A stretch of DNA of 54,605 nucleotides from an uncultured bacterium (GTDB lineage Bacteria; Vulcanimicrobiota; CADAWZ01): positions 1 to 54,605 of the forward strand of contig CASEKF010000001.1 in the NCBI GenBank assembly GCA_949288455.1. The letters run 5' to 3'. The notes beneath the pieces are model-generated. The model was given only the letters and a program-made list of their open reading frames with translations. It made no database searches and was not told the DNA's origin. Each line of letters begins with the position of its first letter. The stretch's first letter is position 1. Position numbers and translations under genes: made by a program. Positions 31,564 through 41,064 of this stretch are shown piece by piece.

Positions 31564-33237
31564 ATGGAAGGTGTTACTTTAATATTACTGGGATTACTGA
31601 TAGTAGTCGTATTCGGCTTAGGCGGATGGCTAGCCTCAAGATTTGTCAAATGTCCCTCGGACAAAATTTTAGTCGTATACGGTATGGGAGCTAAAGACAG
31701 AGAACAAAACGCTAAATGTATAAAAGGCGGAGCGTTCGTCCTGCCGCTCATCCAAGAATATCAATTTTTAGATTTAACTCCAATAACAATTACGGCCGAC
31801 TTGCAAAACGCTCTGTCAAAACAAAACATAAGAGTAAACGCGCCGTCAAAATTTACGGTAGCCATATCAGACGATACAACTCTGATGAACAATGCGGCTA
31901 CCAGATTATTAGGATTGCCTCAAAACGCTATTCAGGATCTCGCAAAAGATATAATCTTCGGACAGATGAGACTGGCAATAGCCCAACTGGATATTGAGGA
32001 AATAAACTCTGAAAGAGATAAGCTGATTGATAAGGTAGCTAAAAATCTGGAAGCAGAATTGGGCAAAATCGGATTAAAACTCATAAACGTCAATATCTCC
32101 GACGTATCCGACGAATCAGGTTATCTTGAATCCTTAGGTAAAAAAGCTGCGGCGGAAGCTCTAAACGAAGCTAAAATCTCCGTGGCGGAAGAAGCAAGAA
32201 AAGGAGCTATAGGAGAAGCGAACGCCAGAAAAGCCCAAAGAATAGAAGTTTCTCAAGCTGAAGCGGAAGCGACCGTAGGAGAAGCGAACGCTAAAAAAGA
32301 AGAGAGAATACTAATAGCTCAAGCCGAAGCCGAAGCCTTAGCGGGAGAAGCTAATTCCAAAAAAGAGCAAAGAATTAAAGTCGCTCAGGCCGAAGCTGAA
32401 GCTATATCGGGAGAAGCTAATTCTAAAAAAGAACAAAGAATTAAAGTCGCTCAAGCCGATTCGCTTGCAATTATGGGAGAAAACGATGCGGACGCAAAAA
32501 TAGCCGAATCAAACGCGACTTTAAGAGAAAAGAGAGCCGAAGCGGCAAGAAGAGCCACCACGGCAGAAAAAATAAAAGCCGCCCAAGTGCTGCAAGAAGC
32601 TTACTCGGCCGAAAAAGCCGCGGAAGACGCGCGCGCAGAGAAGGAAGAGGCCACTTTGCAAGCCGATATTCTCGTAAAGGCCGAAATAGCCAAAAGAGAA
32701 AGAGAGATTCAAGCTCAAGCCGAAGCCGAACAAATCAAGATCAAAGCCAAAGGAGAAGCCGACGCAATCTACGCGAGAATGGAAGCCGAAGCTCGAGGCG
32801 TTCAGGAAATGCTCTCAAGACAAGCCGCCGGTATAGCCCAGTATGTTCAAGCGGCAGGCGGAACGTCTGAAGACGCTCTTAGAATGATGATAGCCGACAA
32901 AATTGAAACTCTGCTTTCAACTCAAGTCGAAGCCATTAAAAATATTAGAATCGATAAAGTTACCGTATGGGACGGAGGCTCTGAAAACGGAGCCAATTCA
33001 ACCGCTAATTTTCTGTCAGGTATGATGAAGGCGGTTCCTCCAATGCAAGACATATTTAACATGGCAGGCTTAGATCTTCCGTCGTATATAGCTAAAAAAG
33101 CCGTACCGGAGAATAAACCCGCAACTCCGGCCAAACAGATTCTGCCTCAAGGCCAAACGGTAAAAGCGGTAGCTCAGCCGGTTCCTCAACAACAACGAGT
33201 CGTTCAGAGACCCGCTATGGAACAAACAAGACAGTAA
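31564..33237 (+). CDS. Flotillin/YqiK-type SPFH membrane-microdomain protein
   Basis: 557 residues. An N-terminal membrane helix (about 4-27), SPFH/Band 7 domain (about 31-200), then a long Ala/Glu/Lys-rich coiled coil (about 200-440) and a Pro/Gln-rich C-terminal tail. The coiled coil contains four 22-residue repeats at 215-302 (core GEANSKKEQRIKVAQAEAEA). Flotillins form oligomeric scaffolds of membrane domains. AAAGGAG precedes ATG. Neighbours are the NfeD-like gene (upstream) and a decayed flotillin copy between them. It ends with its own terminator. Confidence 0.92.
   Translation: MEGVTLILLGLLIVVVFGLGGWLASRFVKCPSDKILVVYGMGAKDREQNAKCIKGGAFVLPLIQEYQFLDLTPITITADLQNALSKQNIRVNAPSKFTVAISDDTTLMNNAATRLLGLPQNAIQDLAKDIIFGQMRLAIAQLDIEEINSERDKLIDKVAKNLEAELGKIGLKLINVNISDVSDESGYLESLGKKAAAEALNEAKISVAEEARKGAIGEANARKAQRIEVSQAEAEATVGEANAKKEERILIAQAEAEALAGEANSKKEQRIKVAQAEAEAISGEANSKKEQRIKVAQADSLAIMGENDADAKIAESNATLREKRAEAARRATTAEKIKAAQVLQEAYSAEKAAEDARAEKEEATLQADILVKAEIAKREREIQAQAEAEQIKIKAKGEADAIYARMEAEARGVQEMLSRQAAGIAQYVQAAGGTSEDALRMMIADKIETLLSTQVEAIKNIRIDKVTVWDGGSENGANSTANFLSGMMKAVPPMQDIFNMAGLDLPSYIAKKAVPENKPATPAKQILPQGQTVKAVAQPVPQQQRVVQRPAMEQTRQ
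32206..32469 (+). repeat. Four 66-base tandem repeats inside the flotillin gene
   Basis: Each unit encodes 22 residues of the coiled coil (residues 215-236, 237-258, 259-280, 281-302). Units 3 and 4 are nearly identical in protein and close at DNA level; the first unit is more diverged. A recombination-prone block that changes coiled-coil length in frame. Confidence 0.85.
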
Positions 33238-33541
33238 GCTAATTAAAAAAATACAAACGTAAGCCTTTCAAGGAGAGACATTTTCTAAGGAAACCAGTCT
33301 CTCCTTGTTTTTCTCTAAGCAATTTTATAACCGGGAATGAAACAAACGAAACTAAAATGCAAAACAGCTTAACAAAAACGATCTTAAGAGCTATTAAAAA
33401 TACAGCGATTGTACAGAATTTCGAGATAAAAATAGGACAGGATTAGAAGCGCTTACCGGCAAATAAAAGGAGAACGTATAGTTTTACGTAGAAAAAATAA
33501 TCGGAGAACAATCAAAAATAATTTATATTTCGGAGACGAAT
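33238..33541. other. 304-base spacer, holds the flotillin terminator
   Basis: Beyond the terminator at 33269-33313 I see only AT-rich sequence and a stray AAAAGGAG (33466) without a following ORF. Confidence 0.5.
33269..33313 (+). terminator. Rho-independent terminator of the flotillin gene
   Basis: CAAGGAGAGAC pairs with GTCTCTCCTTG (11 bp) across a 17-base loop, then TTTTT. It is 31 bases after the flotillin stop. Confidence 0.75.
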
Positions 33542-34681
33542 ATGAAAGAAATGAGAATATCCGCCGCAATAACAATAATTCTAATAGCGGTCTTTGTATC
33601 CGTTCAATACGTTTCCGCCGAAATTCTCTCAAAATCGGAACAAAAAGCTTTAAAAAGAGGAATGAGATTCGAAAAGAAAAATAATTTTCAGGCGGCATTA
33701 AAAGAATACGGCAACATTCTAAAAACCAATCCTAACGCGTCCGAAGCCCTAGACAGAACGGCATATATTTATATGAAACTAGGCGAAGTTCAAAAAGCTG
33801 AAGAGGCCGCAAAAAAAGCTATTCAAGCGGGCGGAGCCTCTCCTGTCTCATATAATATAATAGGCCTTATGCATGAAAGGAACAATAATCTTGGCTACGC
33901 CGAAAAATATTACCTTAAAGCGATAGAAAAGGATCCCGAATACGCTTCGGCATACAATAATCTTGGTAATCTTTGCCTAAAAAGAGGCGAAGCTGACGAA
34001 AGCGTAAACTATTATAAAATTGCAATCGATAAAGATAACTCAAATCCGTTATTTTTCAACAACTTAGGGTATGCTTATGAGCTTAAAGGAGACTTTGAAG
34101 AAGCTCTGACATATTATCAAGAGGCCCGAAAGCTAAACGGCGGCGATATTTCGCAAAAACATATACAAAGACTTCAACGTAAAGCAACTCCTCAAAAATT
34201 ATCCGAAGAAAACATGCAAACGTTAAAATCTTTATGCGACATACGACTCCCGGAAAACTTCTACGTTTCCGAATATTTCTGCGATTTAACTAACGGATCG
34301 GCGGCTATATGGGAATCTACTACGGATCCCAATCAAAGATTTATCTTAAAAGAACTCCCGAAAGACAACGCCTTTACCGACACTATTTTTTCACAAATGG
34401 TATTTGAGCATAAAGAAGAACTCCTCAAAATGCTGGAAACGCTTTCGGGAACGGAAAATATGGAATTAACAGGGCAAGGGTACATACCGACTCCCAACAA
34501 AAAAATAATGTATATATACGCCGACTGCATAAAAGACAATATTCCTCTTGAAGGAATGTTCTGTATGATTTCCAAAAAAAAGCCGGCAAAGCATATCGTA
34601 ATTCTAATAATGGCAAATAAAGGATTTTTTAAACGTCCAAACGCCGAAATTTTTATAAAAAAAGCCGATAAGGGGCTTTAA
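33542..34681 (+). CDS. Exported TPR-repeat protein
   Basis: 379 residues. Signal peptide (hydrophobic stretch about 6-24, cleavage near VSA|EI at 26). Residues ~35-205 are four to five tetratricopeptide repeats (AEKYYLKAIEKDPEYASAYN and FFNNLGYAYELKGDFEEALT show the W/LG/Y/A/P pattern). The C-terminal ~160 residues are a separate, unrecognised domain (from about LSEENMQTLKSLCD) with a beta-rich look. TPRs mediate protein assembly in the periplasm or at the cell surface. CGGAGA lies 6 bases ahead of ATG. It converges on feoAB with 26 bases between stops. Confidence 0.82.
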   Translation: MKEMRISAAITIILIAVFVSVQYVSAEILSKSEQKALKRGMRFEKKNNFQAALKEYGNILKTNPNASEALDRTAYIYMKLGEVQKAEEAAKKAIQAGGASPVSYNIIGLMHERNNNLGYAEKYYLKAIEKDPEYASAYNNLGNLCLKRGEADESVNYYKIAIDKDNSNPLFFNNLGYAYELKGDFEEALTYYQEARKLNGGDISQKHIQRLQRKATPQKLSEENMQTLKSLCDIRLPENFYVSEYFCDLTNGSAAIWESTTDPNQRFILKELPKDNAFTDTIFSQMVFEHKEELLKMLETLSGTENMELTGQGYIPTPNKKIMYIYADCIKDNIPLEGMFCMISKKKPAKHIVILIMANKGFFKRPNAEIFIKKADKGL

Positions 34682-34707
34682 ACCCTAAAAAAATATAACC
34701 TCCTATA

Positions 34708-37071
34708 CTATAATAAACGTCCAATTTGATACGTTACAAAAGCGATAATCCAAGCTATAAACGTCTGTACGAAAATAATCGCAAATGCATATTTAGTTCC
34801 TAATTCCTTTTTTACAACGGCTACAGCCGCTATGCACGGAGTATATAAAAGCGAAAATGTAAGAAAAACAAAAGCGGTAAGACCGGTAAAAACTTCGGGA
34901 AGTTTACTAACGTCCCCTCCCAAGAGAACGGTTAGAGAACTAACCACGCTTTCTTTAGCAATAAATCCTGTTAGAAAAGCGGTCGATATCCTCCAATCAG
35001 AAATACCTAAAGGCTGGAACACAGGAGATATAACGCTTCCAAGACTTGCAAGCAAACTATACGACGAATCAGAAACCAGATTAATCCTCATATCAAAAGT
35101 CTGAAGAAACCATATAATTATAGCGGCCCAGAATATAATAGTGAAAGCTCTCTGTACGAAATCTTTTGATTTTCCATATATAAGCCGAGCGACGTTCCGC
35201 GCGACCGGAGCTCTGTAATTAGGAAGCTCCAGAACAAAAGGAACGGCTTCGCCTTTATATATAAAGCGCTTCATAAATAACGCGAATAAAATACCTACCA
35301 AAACGCCTATCATATATAAAGCTATGATAACCTCAACTTTACGGTCGCTAAAAAAAGCGGCCGTAAACAAAGCGTAAATTGGCAATTTTGCCGAACAGCT
35401 CATAAAAGGAGTAAGTAAAATCGTCATTTTTCTATCTCTTGCAGAAGGCAGAGTACGAGCTGCCATAATCGCGGGAACAGAACATCCGAACCCCATAAGC
35501 ATCGGCACAAAACTCCTGCCCGAAAGACCTATCTTTCTCAAAAGCTTATCCATTATAAAAGCTACTCGAGCCATATAACCGGTATCTTCCAAAATAGACA
35601 AAAAGAAAAACAAAACTACTATTACCGGCAAAAAACTTAAAACGCTTCCGACGCCGGCAAATATTCCGTCAATAATAAGAGAATTAACTACAATATTTAA
35701 GCCGTAAGCTTTTAAAGCCTGATCCGTATAACTCGTAGCGGCTTTTATCCCCGATTCCATCCATTCCGACAGCGTTCCCCCGACAGGTCCGAAAGTCAAA
35801 TAAAAAATAACGGCCATAATAAATAAAAAAGCAGGCAAAGCAGTGTATTTTCCGGTTAAAATTTTATCTATGTTTAAAGACGTCTTGTAGCCGACTGTTT
35901 CTTTAGCTTTAGACACGAATCGAGAACATAAATTTTCAATAAAGTTAAAACGCATTCCGGCTATCGCAGCTTCTCGGTCAAGGCCTGATTCAACTTCCAT
36001 CTGTTTCGTTATATCTTCGCACAGAGCGATTTCTCTTTGCTCAAGATTCAATTTCTTAATAATCGATTCGTCGTTTTCCATCATAGCCGAAGCCGCAAAT
36101 CTGGCGGATAAACCAACGGCTTTCGCATGATCCTCAATTAAATGTATTATCGAGTGAATGTAACGGTGAATCGCGCCTTCTTTGCCGCCAATATCAAGAC
36201 AAAAATCAAGTCTTCCGGGCAACTCGGAATATCTGGCCACGTTTACGGCATGCTCGATAAGCTCTCCAAGACCTTCGTCTTTAGCCGCAGAAATAGGGAC
36301 TACAGGAACTCCCAAAGCCGACTCAAGACCATTTACGTCTATACTGCCTCCGCCTGAAGCTACTTCGTCCATCATATTTAAGGCAATGATCATAGGAATA
36401 TCAAGCTCGATAAGCTGCAAAGTCAAAAGTAAATTTCTTTCTACGTTAGTAGCGTCTACGATATTTATAATTCCATCAGGCTTTTCGTCTAAAAGAAAAT
36501 TCCTGGTAACCTGTTCTTCTACGCTATAAGGAGACAGAGAATAAACTCCCGGCAGATCCGTTACAGTAACGTTATCAAAGCCTTTGATCGTTCCGTCGGT
36601 ACGCTCGACCGTAACCCCGGGAAAATTGCCCACTTTTTGAGCTAAACCCGTCAATTTATTAAACAATGTCGTCTTACCGCAATTCTGGTTCCCAACAAGA
36701 GCGAGGCGAAGACTCCGATCTGCGTTTATATTATTGTTTTTGCGTTTTATATAAGTGTCCGTTTCCCCTTTCTGAGAATGCGCGACTTCATTGAATATCG
36801 TATTTTTACAAATGGCTACATGTTCTTTATGTATGCCTCTTATATAAATATTTTCAGCGTTTGCCTTTCTTATCGTCAATTCATATCCTCTTACTCTCAA
36901 TTCCAATGGATCGCCCATCGGAGCGGTTTTAATCACTACGACTTCAGCTCCGGGAGTAAGCCCCATATCTAACATTCGTTTTCTTAAAACTTTATCTTCA
37001 AATTCAATGGAAGATATTACGGCATGTTCGCCAATGTTTAAATCAATTAAAGATAATCGTTTGTTTTCCAT
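34708..37071 (-). CDS. feoB: Ferrous iron transporter FeoA-FeoB fusion
   Basis: Imports Fe2+ across the inner membrane. Residues 1-80 are a FeoA SH3-like domain (LRKRMLDMGLTPGAEVVVIK), a linker of ~40 residues follows, then FeoB: G domain with G1 GNQNCGKT (127-134), G2 region NFPGVTVERTDG, G3 DLPGVYSL, G4 NMMDE, a helical GDI-like part, and a membrane domain with gate motifs (IMAVIFYLTFGPVGG, FSLLYTPCIAAVAVV). 787 residues is typical of natural FeoA-FeoB fusions. Upstream lie a 34-base palindrome and a DtxR-type repressor gene, so iron-controlled expression is likely. Complete; no truncation. Confidence 0.93.
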   Translation of the reverse strand: MENKRLSLIDLNIGEHAVISSIEFEDKVLRKRMLDMGLTPGAEVVVIKTAPMGDPLELRVRGYELTIRKANAENIYIRGIHKEHVAICKNTIFNEVAHSQKGETDTYIKRKNNNINADRSLRLALVGNQNCGKTTLFNKLTGLAQKVGNFPGVTVERTDGTIKGFDNVTVTDLPGVYSLSPYSVEEQVTRNFLLDEKPDGIINIVDATNVERNLLLTLQLIELDIPMIIALNMMDEVASGGGSIDVNGLESALGVPVVPISAAKDEGLGELIEHAVNVARYSELPGRLDFCLDIGGKEGAIHRYIHSIIHLIEDHAKAVGLSARFAASAMMENDESIIKKLNLEQREIALCEDITKQMEVESGLDREAAIAGMRFNFIENLCSRFVSKAKETVGYKTSLNIDKILTGKYTALPAFLFIMAVIFYLTFGPVGGTLSEWMESGIKAATSYTDQALKAYGLNIVVNSLIIDGIFAGVGSVLSFLPVIVVLFFFLSILEDTGYMARVAFIMDKLLRKIGLSGRSFVPMLMGFGCSVPAIMAARTLPSARDRKMTILLTPFMSCSAKLPIYALFTAAFFSDRKVEVIIALYMIGVLVGILFALFMKRFIYKGEAVPFVLELPNYRAPVARNVARLIYGKSKDFVQRAFTIIFWAAIIIWFLQTFDMRINLVSDSSYSLLASLGSVISPVFQPLGISDWRISTAFLTGFIAKESVVSSLTVLLGGDVSKLPEVFTGLTAFVFLTFSLLYTPCIAAVAVVKKELGTKYAFAIIFVQTFIAWIIAFVTYQIGRLL

Positions 37072-37110
37072 AAAATACCCCTGATACGATATGTTTCGAT
37101 TAATAGAAAA

Positions 37111-37139
37111 TATACATTCTTACAAAGCCATAATGTTAA
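37111..37139 (-). promoter_or_regulatory. Candidate feoAB promoter overlapping the palindrome
   Basis: On the minus strand TTAACA (-35, inside the palindrome), 17-base spacer and TGTATA (-10). The -10 is poor, so this is tentative; the overlap would let a bound repressor block polymerase. Confidence 0.35.
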
Positions 37140-37159
37140 CCATGGTTAACATTATGGCT
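37126..37159. promoter_or_regulatory. 34-base perfect palindrome, probable metal-repressor operator
   Basis: AGCCATAATGTTAACCATGGTTAACATTATGGCT read as two perfect 17-base arms (inner core TAACCATGGTTA) between feoAB and the DtxR-family gene. It lacks a T-run on the feo-facing side. Dyads with AT flanks and a GTTAACC-type core resemble sites bound by DtxR/MntR/TroR proteins. A terminator of the regulator gene is the alternative. Confidence 0.6.
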
Positions 37160-37235
37160 AAAAAAATAATAGCTTTAAGATTTAGGTAAATCTCCAGAGC
37201 TAAAATAAAAATTTTGAACTAAAAAATTTTACAAA

Positions 37236-37673
37236 TTATTTTTTCGATTCGTAAATTTTTTTAAAATTTTGCGCTATATGAACGTTTTCTTCCCGTTTTA
37301 GATACTCCATAAATTTCAACAAACGGTCTAAAATACCTTCTGAAATTACATGTTCAATTTTACAGGCTCCTGAAGAAGCTTCTTTAAATTCAACTCCAAG
37401 AACTCCGACAAAAAAATCCAAGAAAAGCTTATGCTTTTTTATAATATTTAAAGCCGCCGCTTTCCCTTCTTCAGTCAATGAAACAACGTCGTACTTCTCG
37501 TAATTAACCATACCTTTCATCGATAAATTTTTTAAGGCTTTCGTTACCGACGGACGTTTTACGTTTAATTTTTTAGCTATGTCGACAGCTCTAGCTCCTT
37601 GCTTATTCTCGACTAATTCATAAAAAGCTTCAAGATAATCTTCAAGGCTGGGAGTCAAATTTTCTTCAGTCAT
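37236..37673 (-). CDS. DtxR/MntR-family metal-dependent repressor
   Basis: 145 residues: winged helix (about 8-70) and dimerisation/metal domain (about 75-140), no C-terminal SH3 domain, so of MntR size. Probable metal ligands are D12 and E15 (EDYLEAFYEL), H81 (KKHKLFLDFF), C104 (GACKIEHVI), E107 and H108. The Cys in C-x-x-E-H is the iron-type ligand of DtxR/IdeR, while MntR has Glu there, which suggests Fe2+ sensing. It is followed on the same strand by the palindrome and feoAB, so it most likely represses iron uptake when iron is plentiful. Confidence 0.85.
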   Translation of the reverse strand: MTEENLTPSLEDYLEAFYELVENKQGARAVDIAKKLNVKRPSVTKALKNLSMKGMVNYEKYDVVSLTEEGKAAALNIIKKHKLFLDFFVGVLGVEFKEASSGACKIEHVISEGILDRLLKFMEYLKREENVHIAQNFKKIYESKK

Positions 37674-37710
37674 TCTATAGAGAAACCTCTTTCAGATTCG
37701 TCGGCGAATA

Positions 37711-38745
37711 CTAGTCGTCCGGATCGACCGGAACGTAAGCGTTGATAATTTCAGCGACTTCTCTATCAGGCTTAACTCCGTAAGTCTGAACGGGATACTG
37801 CTTAAATTTAAAATCTAAAACCTCGTTGGTATCCGGATCCACCGTTAACTGAGAGACGCCGACAAACTTAGCGTGCGACCCGCTTTCAACTATATAAGTC
37901 TTACCCGGATATGCGCCGCAAACTATAGGTTTATCGGTAACTTTATGATCATGAGCCCCAATTATAAGATCAATATCTCTTATTGAGCGAACCATTCTTT
38001 CGTCTTCGCCTAATCCTTGATGTGTCAAAGCTATTATCACGTCGGCTTTTTCACGCAATTCAGGCATAATCCTGTCCATAGCCTGAATCGTACTTTCCTT
38101 AACCAGATCCTTTCCTACGTGAGGGTTAGCCTTAGTATGCATCTTAGGCTTTACAAGACCTACGAACGCGACGTTTAAACCGTCTATATTTCTAATTTCG
38201 TAAGGTTTAACGTTGTCCAGATAACCTCCGACCTTCTCGTCATGAACATTTGCGGAAAGGGCCTGAGCCTCCAGCTTATTTACAAAATCGTTAACGGCAG
38301 ACTCCTTGCCAAACTGGAATTCATGATTTCCAAGACTTATAAAATCATAATCCATTTCGTTTAAAATTTTCGTCATCGGCTCGAACTTATTATTAGAGCT
38401 AAACGGAGGATTATAAGTGGAATCTCCGCAATCTACCAAGATTGCGTCCGGATACTTTTTCTTCAAAGCTTCTACGACTCCCGCAAGCTTTGGCATATCG
38501 TCATATTTGCCATGGAGATCGTTCGTGCTGATAATCGTAATTGTAACGGGCTCGGCATCTGAAGACGCATCTTTAATTAGTTTTGCTTCCGAAAGAGGAA
38601 GACCTGAACTTAAAACAAAGGCGTCGTCTTGAGAAAAAATTGATAAATCGCCTGAAGAACCGGATGACGGATGAGACTCGGTTGCGCTAGAGTCATACAA
38701 CCTGGACTGATAGCCGGAAAGATTAAGAGAATTTATAGGATTCAT
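37711..38745 (-). CDS. Calcineurin-like metallophosphatase (5'-nucleotidase N-domain type)
   Basis: About 344 residues from ATG 38745 (a longer frame starting with TTG at 38754 is less likely). The phosphatase domain starts near residue 72 and has the metal ligands STNDLHG, DCGDS, SLGNHEF, LTHQG and GAHDH. The C-terminal 5'-nucleotidase substrate domain is missing, so specificity is unknown. The first ~70 residues are Ser/Asn-rich and look disordered, with no Sec signal. A close paralogue lies at 45045. It is 37 bases upstream of the regulator gene on the same strand. Family is secure, substrate not. Confidence 0.85.
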   Translation of the reverse strand: MNPINSLNLSGYQSRLYDSSATESHPSSGSSGDLSIFSQDDAFVLSSGLPLSEAKLIKDASSDAEPVTITIISTNDLHGKYDDMPKLAGVVEALKKKYPDAILVDCGDSTYNPPFSSNNKFEPMTKILNEMDYDFISLGNHEFQFGKESAVNDFVNKLEAQALSANVHDEKVGGYLDNVKPYEIRNIDGLNVAFVGLVKPKMHTKANPHVGKDLVKESTIQAMDRIMPELREKADVIIALTHQGLGEDERMVRSIRDIDLIIGAHDHKVTDKPIVCGAYPGKTYIVESGSHAKFVGVSQLTVDPDTNEVLDFKFKQYPVQTYGVKPDREVAEIINAYVPVDPDD

Positions 38746-38935
38746 AATCACCAACCCAGTTTTATTAATCTTATATTTATCAGCATTATATCATAAACTC
38801 GAGTAATTAAAAAGATCCTGTTTGTTAACAAAAGTATTATCTAAATTATAGAAGAAAGAACTAAAACCATACGCGTTCTATCTTACGCAAATATTACCGG
38901 AAAGCCTCAATCGGCAACGAACGTTAAATTACTTG

Positions 38936-41023
38936 CTAATCAATTTTTCTAAGACTGAGTTCCCCTCCGATTTTTTCTATTTTATAAAGACATTTTTCCT
39001 CAGGAGATTCCAAAAATAGCCCGGAATAACTTCTTATAAACTCGTCGTCGATCTTCTGAATATATACGAAATCATATTTTTCCGAAAACAACATTTTTTT
39101 CACTTCGTCCAAAGATAAATTTTCTCTATGTATATCTTCTTTAGTTTCTTTTTTTCCAAGATTATAATAATGAAAATTAAAATATCTGGGCGAAGCCAAA
39201 TATTTAAACGCAAACATCTCCAAACCGACGCTTTTTTGAGAAACAAGAAAAACTCTCGCATTTTCCGGAGTATGCTTTTTTAATTTAGTTATATCATCTC
39301 TATAACAATCGGTCGTCGAATGATAATGAAAAGGAATTCTAAGATTAAGTCCGTCAAACAAAAACAACCACATAACGGCAAAAATTACGGCCGCATATAA
39401 ATATCGCTTCATATTACCGTCAGATTCTAACGAAACTATATAGAAAAAAGACATGGACGCCGCGCCGAAGGCAAATAAAAAATAAGAATTAACATATCGG
39501 TCGAAAGAAGCTAAGGAAGGCCCCTCGTAAGAACCAAAGCAAAATATGTACAGCAGCAGCAAAACCAAAGCGTAAATCAACGCTCCGACCGTCATAACCG
39601 CTCCTAAAACGGCTACTCCCGGCTTATCCGGGGCTACCATACACAGACAACAGAATAATAACGCTATAAAAACAAGCAAATCGACAAAACGCAAAGCTAT
39701 TTTATCTGGAATTATAAACGTCAAACATATTGACAGTATCAAAAATGAGAAAATATAACAAATTTTTGCGCTGGGTTTCTCAGGATAAATAAAAAGCGCA
39801 TACAATAACATAAAAAATAAAAAAGCTATTGCGGCCTTATCTGAAAAAGAAACTTCATTTTCTCTTTCCCGCAAAGGTTTATTTAATAAAGCGTCCTTAA
39901 AATTTCGCAACGTTTCCCTCTGCCAATTTTCACCTTGCGAACCTTTAATAATACCATAAAATTTAGAAACGGAAATCTCTGAAGCGTTAAACTGACGCTG
40001 AAAATTCGAAGCCTTTACATAAGCGTCCCAAGAATAAATAAAAAGGCAAGGCATCAATACGATAAAGAAAGCCGCGTGAAGAAAAAACGAAAACGTTCTT
40101 TTACAAGCCGCCTTCAATCCCCGATATTTAAGGAAACGTCTAAATAAAGCGTATCTCCTTAAAATCATAAACGACGCGGAAAGAACCCATACCATTAAAA
40201 CAAAAATCAAAGATATTTGTTTTGTGAGAAGAATGAACGAAACGCCTAAACCTAAATTTATAAAATAAAAAACGTCAAACCGCTTTTCCCTAAAAACCAA
40301 AAAAATCAAGTATCCGGCCGTAATCGCTACCGGAGCGTCAATATACGCTGTAGTATAGAAAAAAGCATGACCGGGAGATATCAGACCTCCAGCCAGCAAA
40401 ACAGCGGCCAAACATAAACAAATAAGGAACGACGACTTTTCATGTTTTTCAAAAGAAAAAGCCGCGATAAACAAAGATAAAGAAAATGTCTGCAAAGCTT
40501 TATATAAATACGCTTCTCGATAGCCGCCGCTTAAAAAACACCAAATATACTCGAAGACAGGAAATATCGGAGGATAATCTTTATGTACGCTTAACATAGA
40601 ATCCTCTACTGAGTATAGTTTGCCAAGCCTTGTCATTTCATAAACCATAGGGCCCCAATGAGAGACTTCATCCCAAGAATTAAAACCTCGATCAAAATTC
40701 AAAACGTATATCGAGACATACAGCAAAGAAAAAAGATAAAATCCGTTAGAAAAAAATAATTCTTTATATTCTAGCGAGTTTTTCTTAATTATAATAAGAA
40801 CAGGGAAACCCAAAGAAATCAAAATGACAAACCAAACGCCTTGAACTAAAAATCCAAACAAAGCGAAAATATATACAATCAAGGCCGAACTCATCAAAGC
40901 GGCGGGAAGAAGAATTTCAAATTTTCTCCGGCAAACAAGAATGAAGCATCCGGTTAAAAATACGATAAATAAATACGGAAACAAAAAAGCCATAATAAAA
41001 TAAAACAGGTTGAGAGAGCTCAA
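38936..41023 (-). CDS. Polytopic membrane protein, GT-C type glycosyltransferase candidate
   Basis: 695 residues with about 12-14 hydrophobic helices and a C-terminal soluble part of ~110 residues. After the third or fourth helix an acidic motif (NSWDEVSHWGPMVYEM) sits where GT-C enzymes carry their catalytic Asp/Glu. No closer family recognised. It follows a DPM1-like GT2 by 41 bases on the same strand, and the pair fits polyprenyl-phosphate sugar synthesis followed by transfer on the outer face of the membrane. Confidence 0.65.
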   Translation of the reverse strand: MSSLNLFYFIMAFLFPYLFIVFLTGCFILVCRRKFEILLPAALMSSALIVYIFALFGFLVQGVWFVILISLGFPVLIIIKKNSLEYKELFFSNGFYLFSLLYVSIYVLNFDRGFNSWDEVSHWGPMVYEMTRLGKLYSVEDSMLSVHKDYPPIFPVFEYIWCFLSGGYREAYLYKALQTFSLSLFIAAFSFEKHEKSSFLICLCLAAVLLAGGLISPGHAFFYTTAYIDAPVAITAGYLIFLVFREKRFDVFYFINLGLGVSFILLTKQISLIFVLMVWVLSASFMILRRYALFRRFLKYRGLKAACKRTFSFFLHAAFFIVLMPCLFIYSWDAYVKASNFQRQFNASEISVSKFYGIIKGSQGENWQRETLRNFKDALLNKPLRERENEVSFSDKAAIAFLFFMLLYALFIYPEKPSAKICYIFSFLILSICLTFIIPDKIALRFVDLLVFIALLFCCLCMVAPDKPGVAVLGAVMTVGALIYALVLLLLYIFCFGSYEGPSLASFDRYVNSYFLFAFGAASMSFFYIVSLESDGNMKRYLYAAVIFAVMWLFLFDGLNLRIPFHYHSTTDCYRDDITKLKKHTPENARVFLVSQKSVGLEMFAFKYLASPRYFNFHYYNLGKKETKEDIHRENLSLDEVKKMLFSEKYDFVYIQKIDDEFIRSYSGLFLESPEEKCLYKIEKIGGELSLRKID

Positions 41024-41064
41024 AGCGAAAAATGAGACGAAAAAAATTAATATTAAAACTTCCG

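Noticed and set aside
32206-32469. Regular 66-base repeats as a CRISPR-like array
   Set aside because: The repeats are contiguous in-frame coding units without spacers, explained by coiled-coil repeats.
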